Origin: an uncultured Halorubrum sp.
GTDB taxonomy: Archaea > Halobacteriota > Halobacteria > Halobacteriales > Haloferacaceae
Direction: 5' to 3'
Assembly (NCBI RefSeq): GCF_937146585.1
Contig: NZ_CAKZRO010000052.1
Coordinates: 1-64,000 of the forward strand
DNA length: 64,000 nt
The position numbers and the translations under genes are program-made. Under the pieces are notes generated by a model. The model saw only the letters and a list, made by a program, of their open reading frames with translations. It was not told the origin of the DNA and ran no database searches. Positions within the stretch are counted from its first letter, which is position 1, and each line of letters begins with the position of its first letter. Below are positions 48,649 through 57,220 of the stretch, piece after piece.

Positions 48649-50571
48649 TTACTCCGCCGCGACGACCGGGATCGACACCGTCACGCGCGTCCCGCGCGGC
48701 GCCCGCTCGGCGTACGTCACGTCGGCGCCGACCGCGGCGGCACCCCACGCGACGACCCACAGCCCCAGCCCCGAGCCGTGTTCGAGGGCGGTCTCGCGAC
48801 CCGACTCGACCGCCTCGACCTCGTGTTCCGGGATCCCGGGACCGTCGTCCGCGACGGTGAGGACGAACCGCGCGTCGCGGCCGGAGTCGCTCTCGTCGCT
48901 CCCGTCACCGCCGTCGCGATCCCCCTCCAGCCGGAGCGCGGCTCGCACCCACGCGCCGCCGTCGTCGCGCTCGGTCCCCTCGCCGTCGTGGTGGTCGAGC
49001 GCGTTCTCCACGGTGTTCTCGACGACCGCGCGGAGCGCGTCCGCCCGGACCCGCGTGACCCACGCGTCGGCGTCCCGGGCCCCGTCGGTCGTCCCCTCGT
49101 CGGCGGCGGTCGCCGCCCCGCCGTCGGCGGTCGTCGGCTCGGTGGCCGTCGTCTCGGCGTCGGCGGTCGTCGGCTCGCCCCCGATCGCGAGTTCGATCGT
49201 CGCGTCCCCGTCGCGCTCGCGGGCGTCCGCGACGACCGAGTCGAGGAGTTCGCGGACGTCCGTCGCCGCCGGCTCGCGGTCGGTGAGGAGCCGCTCGACG
49301 GTCCCGGCCTTCTCGCCGAGCGCGGCCAGCGCGCCGGCGCGGCGCTCGACCGCGTCGGCCATCTGGACGAACTCCGGGTCGTCGAGCCGGTCGCGGAGGA
49401 TCTCGCCGTACCCGTGGACGACGCCCGCGTCGTTGCGGAGGTTGTGCCGCAGGATGCGGTTGAGCACCTCGAGCTGCTGCCGCCGCCGCTCGCGCTCGGT
49501 GACGTCGGAGAGGACGAGCGTGTACCCGACGTGGGTCCCGTTGGGGTCGGTGAGCCGGGAGACCGACACCGCGTACGTGCGGGGCCGGGCCGCGTCGGCG
49601 ACGTCGATCTCGACCGTCTCGCGGGAAACGCTCTCGTCAGGGCCGGCGTCGCCGTCCGACGCCCGCGTCTCCCCCTCGTCGACTCCGACCGGCAGGTCGA
49701 GGAAGTCGGCGAGCGGCCGGTCGCGAGCGGTCTCTGCGCCGACGCCCAACACCGCCTCGGCCGCGGGGTTGAGCCGGACGACGCGGTGGTCCAGCCCGAG
49801 CGCGACGATGGGGTCCCGCAGGTCGTCGATGGCGGTGCGCTCGGCGGCGCGGCTGGTCGTCGGGTTCCGTTCGAACATCTCCGCGCGGTTGAACGCGTAC
49901 GCGTCGAGGAGGACGTGCGGGACGAACATGATCGGCGCGAGCTGGAGCTGCGGGACCGGACCGAGCGACAGCGCCCACGCGACCAGGGCGAACCCCGGCG
50001 GAATGGGGCTCAGCGCGACCGCGGCGCTCTCCCGGCGGTAGAGGGGCCCGTAGCTCAGGAGGGTGTCGACGAGGAGGAACACCGCGCTGGCCACGAGGAC
50101 GGTCTCCGCGGCGACGGTGAGGTACGCCCACGGCCCGAGCGCGTAGGAGACGGTCTCGACGCCGAAGGCCGGGTCGGGTCCGAAGTCGGTCCAGAAGGCG
50201 CCGTGGAGAGAGTTCGTGACCAGCAGAGCCGTCGAGAGGAGGCCGAACCCGACGATCGTCGCGAACAGGCGGCTCCGGACGACGTCGCTCCGGCCGGTGT
50301 ACTCCAAGGCGAAGCCGAGGAAGGTCACGCCGGTCCAGATGATACCGAGCCACGTCGCCGTTTCGAGCAGGGCACGGAGGGCCGGGTCGGCCACGAGCAG
50401 CCCGGTCCCGTAGGCGAAACACCACGTCGCCTGCGCGGCGAACACGCCGAGGAACCAGTCGACGCCGGGGCGACCGCGGTGTTCGCGGATCGCCCACGCG
50501 AGCACGAGCGCCCCCGCCCCGCCCGCGAGCGAGCCGACGGCGGGCCACGCGGGGACGAGGTCGAGGGCCAT
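48649..50571 (-). CDS. Membrane sensor histidine kinase (7TM input, PAS, HATPase)
   Basis: A 640-aa kinase from the ATG at 50571; the upstream in-frame extension to 50637 lacks support. Residues about 8-215 contain seven membrane helices of the HisKA_7TM sensor type. A PAS domain follows (about 230-360), beginning DDLRDPIVALGLDHRVVRLN. The phospho-acceptor region is LNRILRHNLRNDAGVVHGYG near residue 394, the HNLRND variety frequent in haloarchaea. The ATPase domain has its N box ENTVENALDHHDGE and the G boxes DDGPGIP and GSGLGLWVV. A Thr/Ala/Glu-rich insertion interrupts it around residue 490. No response regulator is adjacent, so its partner is unknown. Confidence 0.92.
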   Translation of the reverse strand: MALDLVPAWPAVGSLAGGAGALVLAWAIREHRGRPGVDWFLGVFAAQATWCFAYGTGLLVADPALRALLETATWLGIIWTGVTFLGFALEYTGRSDVVRSRLFATIVGFGLLSTALLVTNSLHGAFWTDFGPDPAFGVETVSYALGPWAYLTVAAETVLVASAVFLLVDTLLSYGPLYRRESAAVALSPIPPGFALVAWALSLGPVPQLQLAPIMFVPHVLLDAYAFNRAEMFERNPTTSRAAERTAIDDLRDPIVALGLDHRVVRLNPAAEAVLGVGAETARDRPLADFLDLPVGVDEGETRASDGDAGPDESVSRETVEIDVADAARPRTYAVSVSRLTDPNGTHVGYTLVLSDVTERERRRQQLEVLNRILRHNLRNDAGVVHGYGEILRDRLDDPEFVQMADAVERRAGALAALGEKAGTVERLLTDREPAATDVRELLDSVVADARERDGDATIELAIGGEPTTADAETTATEPTTADGGAATAADEGTTDGARDADAWVTRVRADALRAVVENTVENALDHHDGEGTERDDGGAWVRAALRLEGDRDGGDGSDESDSGRDARFVLTVADDGPGIPEHEVEAVESGRETALEHGSGLGLWVVAWGAAAVGADVTYAERAPRGTRVTVSIPVVAAE

Positions 50572-50650
50572 TCGTGGAGGTACGACGGCGACGGCGGGGG
50601 TAAAACTGTCGTGGGGCGACGGAGCGCCGCTCGGCACCGGCTCCGACCCG

Positions 50651-52039
50651 TCACTCGTCCCGACGGCGGAACGCGGCGGCCACGGGCACGAGGAGGAGCG
50701 CGCCGATCAGGAACGGCGACGCGACGGCGACGGTGTAGAGGACGGCCATCAGCGGGGGCCCGACGGTCCGGCCGAGGCTCGACGCGCCCTGCGTCACGCC
50801 GAAGGCCGCGCCCTGTGCCGCGTCGTCGGCGGACGAGGAGACGAGCGTCGCCAGCGAGACGTTGACGAGGGCGTTCCCGAGCGAGAGCGCCGCGAGCGCG
50901 GCGAGCAGCGCGACCAGCGAGAGCGTGAGCCACTCCGGGCCGCCGAGGGCGGCGTCGGCGGCGACGCGGTCGACGAGGCCCGTCGCGGGGATGGCGGCGA
51001 GCCCCCCGGCGAGGACGACCGACCCGGCGGCGACGAGCGTCCGGGAAGAGACGACCCGGGAGAGCCGCCCGACGAGGACGCCCTGGTTCACCGCGCCGAG
51101 GACGCCGACGTAGGTGAGCAGCAGCGCCGCGGCCGTCGCGTCGTAGCCGAACGCGTCCGCGACGTACGGGATGAACATCACCTGAACGCCCGCGAACGCG
51201 ACGGCGACGACGAAGTACGCGACGGTCAGCGGGCGGAGCGCCGCGGAGGCGAGCGCGTCGCGGAACTGACCGATCGCCGTCGTCCGCCGGCCGCCGCCCT
51301 CGGCCGCCGACCGCGTCCGCGTCGGCTCTTGGAGGAAGGCGAACCCGACCGTGACCGCGAGGAAGCTCATCCCCGCCGCCGCGAAGCTCGGCAGGGAGTA
51401 CGCCGTCGCCGGGACGAACGCCGGGAGGAGCGCGTCGGCGCGGGCGACGACGGCGTCGGCGGCGAGGAGGCCGCCGATCGCCGGCCCGAAGACGAACCCG
51501 AGCCCGAACGCGGCGCCGACGAGTCCGAGCGCCCCGGCCCGGCGGTCGACGGGGGTGATGTCCGCGACGTACGCCTGCGCGGCGGCGATGTTCCCGCCCA
51601 TCGCGCCCGCGAGCGTCCGGGAGGCGAACAGCGTCGCCAGCGCCGCGGCGGAGCCGAAGCGCGCCCCCGCCGCCCCGGCGTAGCCGAACGTCACCCACGC
51701 CGCGCCGGCGGCCGCGAGCGACGCGAGGAGGACGGGGCGACGGCCGATCCGGTCGGAGAGTCGGCCGAGCGTGGGCGCGGCGAGGAACTGCGCGAGCGAG
51801 TACGACGCCGCGAGCAGGCCGATGTAGGCGTCGCTGACGCCGAATGACCTGACGTAGAAGGGGAGGATCGGGATCACGATCCCGAAGCCGACGAGGTCGA
51901 TGAACACGACGCCGATCACGACCGCCAGCGCGCGGCGCGGGTTGTCGACGGCCGGGGGGCGCTCGGCGTCGGCCGGTGAGGCGGCGTCCGCGGCCTCGTC
52001 GTCGGGCCCCGACGCGGCTCCGGCCTCCGGGTGTGTCAC
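50651..52039 (-). CDS. Major facilitator superfamily transporter
   Basis: A 462-aa, twelve-helix MFS protein that starts at a GTG. The signature loop between helices 2 and 3 is LGRLSDRIGRRPVLLASL near residue 96, and the RTLAGAMGGNIAAAQAYVADI segment follows helix 4. The pattern of motif A and the helix 5 Gly/Pro content (GLGFVFGPAIGGLLA) fit drug-proton antiporters of the DHA1 type. Substrate unknown. It is located next to the sensor kinase on the same strand, 79 bp apart, but an operon is not obvious. Confidence 0.9.
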   Translation of the reverse strand: MTHPEAGAASGPDDEAADAASPADAERPPAVDNPRRALAVVIGVVFIDLVGFGIVIPILPFYVRSFGVSDAYIGLLAASYSLAQFLAAPTLGRLSDRIGRRPVLLASLAAAGAAWVTFGYAGAAGARFGSAAALATLFASRTLAGAMGGNIAAAQAYVADITPVDRRAGALGLVGAAFGLGFVFGPAIGGLLAADAVVARADALLPAFVPATAYSLPSFAAAGMSFLAVTVGFAFLQEPTRTRSAAEGGGRRTTAIGQFRDALASAALRPLTVAYFVVAVAFAGVQVMFIPYVADAFGYDATAAALLLTYVGVLGAVNQGVLVGRLSRVVSSRTLVAAGSVVLAGGLAAIPATGLVDRVAADAALGGPEWLTLSLVALLAALAALSLGNALVNVSLATLVSSSADDAAQGAAFGVTQGASSLGRTVGPPLMAVLYTVAVASPFLIGALLLVPVAAAFRRRDE

Positions 52040-52139
52040 GGTGGAGAGAGACCCCCCAGAGAGTTAAGTTGGCGCTCGGGTGCGTCGCGAGGGGCTACTG
52101 TGGCGCGCCGAGCGGGTCGGGGCTCCGAGCGAGCCGGGG

Positions 52140-52733
52140 CTACAGGTGTCGCTCGATGACGCGCTTCGCGGCCTGCCCCTTCTCCTTCCAGCCGTACCCC
52201 TCGTCGTACACGTGGCGCTTGGCGTCGACGAGCTCCCCCGGCGTCGACTCCTCGAAGCCGCCGCGGTCCCACGCGCCCGACTCGTGGAGCCACTCGATCA
52301 CGTTCTCGCGCGTCTCGGGCCACGAGAGGCCGACCATCTCGTACCACGCCACCATCGCGAACACCGCGTTGTCGTGACAGCCCGGAACGGAGCCGTGCTC
52401 GTAGACGGTGCGCATCGGGTCGCGGGTGGGCTCGGAGACGCGCTCCTTGAACTCCGCGGCGGTGAGCAGGCGGAGCCGGTCCCCGTCCTCGACGACGCGC
52501 TGGTCGCGGCGGAGCGCGCCGAGCGCGGCCTTGTGGAGCCCGCCCCACTGCGCCGGGACCGCGTCCCGCAGCGCCGCCTCCGGCAGGCCGTCGGGCTCCG
52601 CGGACAGCACCGACAGGAGGTCGGTGTACGCCTTCTCGACGGTCGGCCAGCTCACGCCCTCGAAGTCGCAGTCGGCGTCGTGAAGGCTGTTCGTCGTCCG
52701 ACAGCCGGGACACGGATAACGGAACGTCGGCAC
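52140..52733 (-). CDS. Haloarchaeal zinc-ribbon-like protein, function unknown
   Basis: A 197-aa protein from the GTG at 52733. The N-terminus [21 protein letters not shown] forms a likely zinc site with cysteines and histidine. The rest is helical and includes [17 protein letters not shown], a winged-helix-like segment with [20 protein letters not shown], and [16 protein letters not shown]-type aromatic stretches near the end. The longer open frame to 52847 would run across the malate dehydrogenase promoter and past its start, so it is rejected. Possibly a DNA- or RNA-binding protein, but I do not recognise the family. Confidence 0.75.
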   Translation of the reverse strand: MPTFRYPCPGCRTTNSLHDADCDFEGVSWPTVEKAYTDLLSVLSAEPDGLPEAALRDAVPAQWGGLHKAALGALRRDQRVVEDGDRLRLLTAAEFKERVSEPTRDPMRTVYEHGSVPGCHDNAVFAMVAWYEMVGLSWPETRENVIEWLHESGAWDRGGFEESTPGELVDAKRHVYDEGYGWKEKGQAAKRVIERHL

Positions 52734-52840
52734 GAGGCGACGGTTCGACGCCGCGGGAGTTAGGGGTTTCGCGACGACGGTCACGGACGTTGCTGCGGTT
52801 CCGAAACGTTTACTCACCGCCCGGTCGCGGATCCAGACGT

Positions 52841-53755
52841 ATGACAAAGGTCAGCGTTATCGGTGCGGCGGGGACCGTCGGAGCCGCGGCCGGCTACAAC
52901 CTCGCGCTGCGCGACGTGGTCGACGAGCTCGTCTTCGTCGACATCCCGGACCAGCGCGAGACGACGATCGGACAGGCCGCGGACGCGAACCACGGCGTCG
53001 CGTACGACTCGAACACGACCGTCCGGCAGGGCGAGTACGAGGACACCGCCGGCTCGGACGTCGTCGTCATCACGGCCGGCATCCCGCGCAAGGAGGGACA
53101 GACGCGGATCGACCTCGCCGGCGACAACGCGCCGATCATGGAGGACATCGGCGCCTCGATCGCCGAGCACAACGACGACTTCGTCACCGTCACCACCTCG
53201 AACCCGGTCGACCTGCTCAACCGCCACCTCTACGAGGCGGGCGACCGCGACCGCCACAAGGTGATCGGCTTCGGCGGCCGACTCGACTCCGCGCGCTTCC
53301 GCTACGTCCTCTCCGAGCGCTTCGACGCGCCCGTCCGGAACGTCGAGGCGACGATCCTCGGCGAGCACGGCGACGCGCAGGCGCCCGTCTTCTCGAAGGT
53401 GCGCGTCGACGGCCGCGACCCGACGTTCGACGCCGACGAGAAAGAGCAGATCCTCGCGGACCTCCAAGAGTCCGCGATGGACGTGATCAGCCGGAAGGGC
53501 GCGACGCAGTGGGGGCCGGCGACGGGCGTCGCCCACACCGTCGAGGCGATCCTCGAGGACACCGGCGAGGTGCTCCCCTGCTCCGTCGTGCTCGACGGCG
53601 AGTACGGCTACGACGACACCGCGCTCGGCGTGCCGGCGAAGCTCGGCTCGAACGGCGTCGAGGAGGTCGTCGAGTGGGACCTCGACGAGTACGAGGCCGA
53701 CCTGCTCGACGAGGCCGCCGAGAAGCTCTCCGAGCAGTACGAGAAGATCGCGTAG
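52841..53755 (+). CDS. mdh: Malate dehydrogenase (LDH-like type)
   Basis: This enzyme interconverts malate and oxaloacetate with NAD(H) in the citric-acid cycle. The 304-aa protein has the dinucleotide loop [16 protein letters not shown] at residues 6-21, the mobile loop with substrate arginines in [17 protein letters not shown] near 81, the NPVDLLN segment near 122, and the catalytic histidine in [14 protein letters not shown] near 174. This is the tetrameric, LDH-like haloarchaeal enzyme. A TTTACT element 29 nt before the ATG at 52841 sets the start; an upstream in-frame codon at 52790 is on the wrong side of it. Confidence 0.97.
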   Translation: MTKVSVIGAAGTVGAAAGYNLALRDVVDELVFVDIPDQRETTIGQAADANHGVAYDSNTTVRQGEYEDTAGSDVVVITAGIPRKEGQTRIDLAGDNAPIMEDIGASIAEHNDDFVTVTTSNPVDLLNRHLYEAGDRDRHKVIGFGGRLDSARFRYVLSERFDAPVRNVEATILGEHGDAQAPVFSKVRVDGRDPTFDADEKEQILADLQESAMDVISRKGATQWGPATGVAHTVEAILEDTGEVLPCSVVLDGEYGYDDTALGVPAKLGSNGVEEVVEWDLDEYEADLLDEAAEKLSEQYEKIA

Positions 53756-53809
53756 GACCGCGGCCGCCGTCACCACCGTCTTTTTACCACTTCCCGCGCT
53801 CGTCAGGGC

Positions 53810-53998
53810 ATGAATCGCGCCGAGGTCGACACCGACGACCTGCTGAAGGTCGTGTTGCTGCTCGTCGTCGCGTGGCTTCTCCTGGAGATCGTCGAGACGG
53901 CCCTCGACATCGCCTCGTGGCTCCTCGACGCCCTCCCGACGCTGATCGGGGTCGCGCTCGTCGTCGTGATCGCCTTACACCTCACCGACCGGATCTGA
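53810..53998 (+). CDS. Small two-helix membrane protein
   Basis: A 62-aa protein with two hydrophobic segments (about residues 11-33 and 38-59), the first rich in Leu, the second in Val, joined by a short loop, after an acidic start MNRAEVDTDDLLK. The TTTTTACC element centred 26 nt before the ATG makes a leaderless transcript probable and supports the call. The 2H phosphoesterase gene starts 13 bp after the stop, so the pair is probably co-transcribed. Function unknown. Confidence 0.72.
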   Translation: MNRAEVDTDDLLKVVLLLVVAWLLLEIVETALDIASWLLDALPTLIGVALVVVIALHLTDRI

Positions 53999-54011
53999 GG
54001 CGGACCGCGAC

Positions 54012-54617
54012 GTGTTCAGCCTCAACGTGCCGCTTCCGCCGACGATCGACCGTCTCGCGAGCGATCTCCACCCGAAACTGTCGGGCTTCGACCGGGTCCG
54101 CGACCGCCACACGCTCGTCTGTAAGCGGTTCGGCGTCGACGACGTCCGAAGCGAGGAGCGTGCGGAGGACGGCGAGCACGGAAGAGACGGCGACACCGGG
54201 AGAGACGGCGAGCGCGGAGCGTCTCGGGCGGCCCCGTCCCGACAGCGGGCGCTCGACCGCCTGCGCGACCGCCTCCGTCGGCCGCTCGGGCCCGCCGACC
54301 CCTTCGAGGTGACCGTGACCGGCGTCGACGTCTTCGACGCGCCGCGGTCGGGGTCGCGCCCGGTCGTGTACCTCGCGGTCGAGAGCGGCGGGCTCGACCG
54401 GCTCCACCGGCGGCTCTGCGCGGCGTTCGGTGCGGTCGAGGGCATCGAGGGCGACGACTACGTGCCGCACGTGACGCTGGCGCGCGGCGGCAACCCCGAA
54501 CCGGGCGCGGTCGCCGACCTCGTCGGCGCCGCGTTCGACCCGATCCGGTGGCGCGTCCACGCGCTCGACGTGTGGGACCCGGAGTACCGCGAAGTGGCGG
54601 CGACGGTCGAGCTGTGA
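54012..54617 (+). CDS. 2H phosphoesterase superfamily protein (2'-5' RNA ligase-like), divergent
   Basis: A 201-aa protein starting at a GTG. The second H-x-T motif is clear as HVTLARGGNPEPG near residue 156. The first is less typical: RHTLVCKRFG near residue 32. A polar, Glu/Gly/Arg-rich insertion at about residues 45-75 separates it from the rest. Members hydrolyse or ligate 2'-5' or cyclic phosphodiesters in RNA. The weak first motif leaves activity uncertain. A second, more canonical 2H protein is encoded at 62602. Confidence 0.72.
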   Translation: MFSLNVPLPPTIDRLASDLHPKLSGFDRVRDRHTLVCKRFGVDDVRSEERAEDGEHGRDGDTGRDGERGASRAAPSRQRALDRLRDRLRRPLGPADPFEVTVTGVDVFDAPRSGSRPVVYLAVESGGLDRLHRRLCAAFGAVEGIEGDDYVPHVTLARGGNPEPGAVADLVGAAFDPIRWRVHALDVWDPEYREVAATVEL

Positions 54618-54662
54618 GCGGCCGGCGGCCACCGCCGAGACCCGCGCCCGGCGACGGAGCGG

Positions 54663-55370
54663 TCACGCCTCCGGGCGACGGACGCCGCGCAGACAGAGGA
54701 ACACCGGTTCGCCGGCGGTCCGGTCGTACTCCTCCGGCGCGGCCTCGCGGAACGCCTCGGTCGGTCGGGGCTCCCGGAGGGCGTCGAGCCGGAATCCGGC
54801 GTCGAGCAGGGTGCCGACCATCTCGTCGAGCGGTCGCCTGTACAGCGCGGGGCCGACGTCGAACTCCGCCTCTCGGGGCTCGACGTCGAAGTAGTTCGAC
54901 GCCGCCTCCCGGTTGACTTCCGAAGCGGGGTGACCGACGGAGGCGACGAGGAAGCCGCCCGGGCGAAGCACGCGGGCGAACTCCTCGAAGGGGTCGCGCC
55001 AGTCCTCGACGTAGTCGAGCACGCCCGAGCAGACGACGCCGTCGAAGGCGTCTGCGTCGGCGAACGCCAGGGGTTCGGCGACGTCCGCGCAGTGGACCGA
55101 CGCGTCGTCGCCGAGGCGGGCGCGCGCCTGCTCGACCATCGCCTCACTGACGTCGCAGCCGACGACCGCGGCCCCCCGATCGCCGAGCCACTCGGCGTAC
55201 CGACCCGCGCCGCAGCCGGCGTCCAAGACCCGCAGGCCGTCGACGTCGGGGATCAGCGCGGTCGTCGCGGGGAACTCGTGGTGCGCGTTGTGCGGCTGCG
55301 TCTCCGCGACGGACTCGTACTCGTCGGCTATCGCGTCGTACGCGTCGGCTATCGCGTCGCGCGACGGCAT
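54663..55370 (-). CDS. Class I SAM-dependent methyltransferase
   Basis: A 235-aa methyltransferase. Motif I is VLDAGCGAGRYAEWL near residue 48, with the acidic residue of motif II in AVVGCDVSEAMVE, motif III region VHCADVAEPLAF, and FDGVVCSGVLDYVEDW for motif IV. The pattern is that of UbiE/COQ5-like or small-molecule methyltransferases. The substrate is unknown. The ATG at 55370 is preceded by a TAAAAT-type element 27 nt upstream; in-frame codons further up (to 55439) lie across that element and add a Pro/Arg-rich segment. Confidence 0.88.
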   Translation of the reverse strand: MPSRDAIADAYDAIADEYESVAETQPHNAHHEFPATTALIPDVDGLRVLDAGCGAGRYAEWLGDRGAAVVGCDVSEAMVEQARARLGDDASVHCADVAEPLAFADADAFDGVVCSGVLDYVEDWRDPFEEFARVLRPGGFLVASVGHPASEVNREAASNYFDVEPREAEFDVGPALYRRPLDEMVGTLLDAGFRLDALREPRPTEAFREAAPEEYDRTAGEPVFLCLRGVRRPEA

Positions 55371-55473
55371 CGAGCGGTGTCTCGGCGTCGACGGTAAAAT
55401 GGGTTCGGGCCGAACGGTCGGCGGTCGGCGAGGGCGCATCGCGTCGCCCGCCGCTCGACCGGAGCGGCGCCGG

Positions 55474-55653
55474 CTACGGATCGTCGGCGAGGCCCGGTTC
55501 CGCGACCGCGTGGTGCGGTCCCACCGGTCCGTGCGTCGGACAGACGCCGGCGATGGGCGTCGCGTTGAGACAACAGGCCCGCCGTTCGCTCGCGATGACG
55601 CCCCGCGAGAGCGGCTCCCCGCATCGGGCGCAGTACGTCTCGGCGTCGGCCAT
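55474..55653 (-). CDS. 59-aa cysteine-rich zinc-finger-like protein downstream of the P450
   Basis: A short gene reading MADAETYCARCGEPLS and so on to a TAG at 55474. Cysteines occur as CARC at residues 8-11, an adjacent pair CC at 27-28, and CPTH at 38-41, a spacing suggestive of a treble-clef or zinc-ribbon site. It begins 3 nt after the P450 stop codon on the same strand, so the two should be one transcript. Haloarchaea encode many zinc-finger micro-proteins of this size. Function unknown; a regulator or assembly partner of the P450 is possible. Confidence 0.7.
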   Translation of the reverse strand: MADAETYCARCGEPLSRGVIASERRACCLNATPIAGVCPTHGPVGPHHAVAEPGLADDP

Positions 55654-55656
55654 CCC

Positions 55657-57051
55657 TCAGCGCTCGCGGATCCGCATCGGCACCGGGTGGTTCGGGTGCA
55701 TGGTGAGCGAGCCGCGCAGCGAGAGGTCCGGCCCCTCGTAGCCGAGCTCGTACCGCGAGCAGATCTCGGCGAGGATGATCTTCGCCTCCAGCAGTGAGAA
55801 CGCCTTGCCGATACAGTGGCGCGGGCCGCCGCCGAAGGGGAAGAAGGCGAACCGGGGGCGCTCGCTCCGGCGCTGGGGGGCCCAGCGGTCCGGATCGAAC
55901 GTGTCGGGATTGTCGTACCACCGCTCGGACCGGTGGACGACCCACTGCGACACCATCAGCGCGGACCCCTCGGGGATCCGGTACCCCCCCAGTTTCACGT
56001 CGAGCTTCGGCTCGCGGAACAGGGTGTAGACGGGCGGGTAGAGGCGCATCGACTCGTTGAGCACGCGCTCGGTGTACGCCATGTCGCGGACGTCGGCCGC
56101 GGTCGGCGGGCCGTCGGCGGTCGCCGCCTCGGCCTCGCGCTCGACCTCGCGGCGGGCCTCGGGGTGGTTCGAGAGCAGGTAGAACGTGTACGTCAGCGCG
56201 AGCGCGGTCGTGTCGTGGCCGGCGAGCAGCATCGTCACCAGCTCGTCGCGGAGGTTCTCGTCGGTCTGCTCGCCGCGGTCGCGGGCGCGCAGGAGGACGG
56301 AGAGCAGGTCCATCGGCAGGTCGCCGTCGCCGTCGCCCGCGGGGCCGGGCACCGCGACGCCCTCCGAGCCGGCGGGGTCGACGCTCGGGTCGCGCTCGGT
56401 CCCCCGGCGGCGGTCGACGATCCCGTCGATCACCGACTCGAGGGTGTCGATCGCGGCGTCGAACTCGCGGTTCTCGCGGGTCGGCACCCAGTTCGGGATC
56501 AGGAACCGCCGCGGATCGGGCTCGAAGCGCGCGCCGAGCGGCTCCAGGTTCTCCTGGACGGTCTTCACCTCCTCGTCGGTGATGTCGGCCCCGAACATCG
56601 CCGAGACGATGATCTTCACCGTGAGGCGGGCGACCTCGAGCTGGATGTCGACGACCTCGCCGTCGCGCCAGTCGGCGAGCTGCGACTCGGTGTGCTCGAC
56701 CATCGTCCCGTCGAGCGCGCCGATCCGGCGGTTGTGGAACGAGGGGTTCGCGAGCTTGCGCTGGCGCTGCCACGTGTCGCCGTCGCTCATGAGGAGGCCG
56801 TCGCCGAGCAGCGTGTCCATCGCGTCGTCGCCGAACTGGGGTTTCCGGTAGCGTTCGGCGTCGGCGACGAGCACGCGCTCGATGTCGGCGGGGTTCGTGA
56901 GCAGGTACGTCTCGCGGGGACCGAGGTCGAGCCGCACCACGTCGCCGTAGCTGTCGGCGCAGGCGCGCAGGAAGTCGAAGGGGTCGTCGGCGAACTGGCG
57001 ACCGTTGCCGAAGAGCGGGTCGCCGAGCGGTCCGGGCGGCGTAACGGACAT
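55657..57051 (-). CDS. Cytochrome P450
   Basis: A 464-aa soluble-type P450 monooxygenase without a membrane anchor. The oxygen-binding I-helix motif AGHDTTA is near residue 279, the K-helix ExxR as ESMR near 333, and the heme-binding loop FPFGGGPRHCIGKAF near 401 with the thiolate cysteine. An acidic Gly/Asp-rich loop at about residues 232-245 is a local insertion. Haloarchaeal P450s of this class resemble CYP174-type proteins, an impression only. The electron donor is unknown; no ferredoxin or reductase gene is adjacent. A TTAAA element 27 nt from the start codon indicates a leaderless transcript shared with the small zinc-finger gene. Confidence 0.95.
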   Translation of the reverse strand: MSVTPPGPLGDPLFGNGRQFADDPFDFLRACADSYGDVVRLDLGPRETYLLTNPADIERVLVADAERYRKPQFGDDAMDTLLGDGLLMSDGDTWQRQRKLANPSFHNRRIGALDGTMVEHTESQLADWRDGEVVDIQLEVARLTVKIIVSAMFGADITDEEVKTVQENLEPLGARFEPDPRRFLIPNWVPTRENREFDAAIDTLESVIDGIVDRRRGTERDPSVDPAGSEGVAVPGPAGDGDGDLPMDLLSVLLRARDRGEQTDENLRDELVTMLLAGHDTTALALTYTFYLLSNHPEARREVEREAEAATADGPPTAADVRDMAYTERVLNESMRLYPPVYTLFREPKLDVKLGGYRIPEGSALMVSQWVVHRSERWYDNPDTFDPDRWAPQRRSERPRFAFFPFGGGPRHCIGKAFSLLEAKIILAEICSRYELGYEGPDLSLRGSLTMHPNHPVPMRIRER

Positions 57052-57220
57052 ACGAATTCTGGGGGTCGAGCGAGGTTAAACGTTCGGCGGGACCGGAAGA
57101 ACGAGCGAGCGGAAACTGACGGGAGCCGGGGCAGGAGGAGGTGTGGGTCGGGGTCGGAAAGAGGTGTGAGCGGGGCGGGAAGGGGACCGGAACCGGGCCG
57201 GAAAGAGGAGTAGAGCGACG

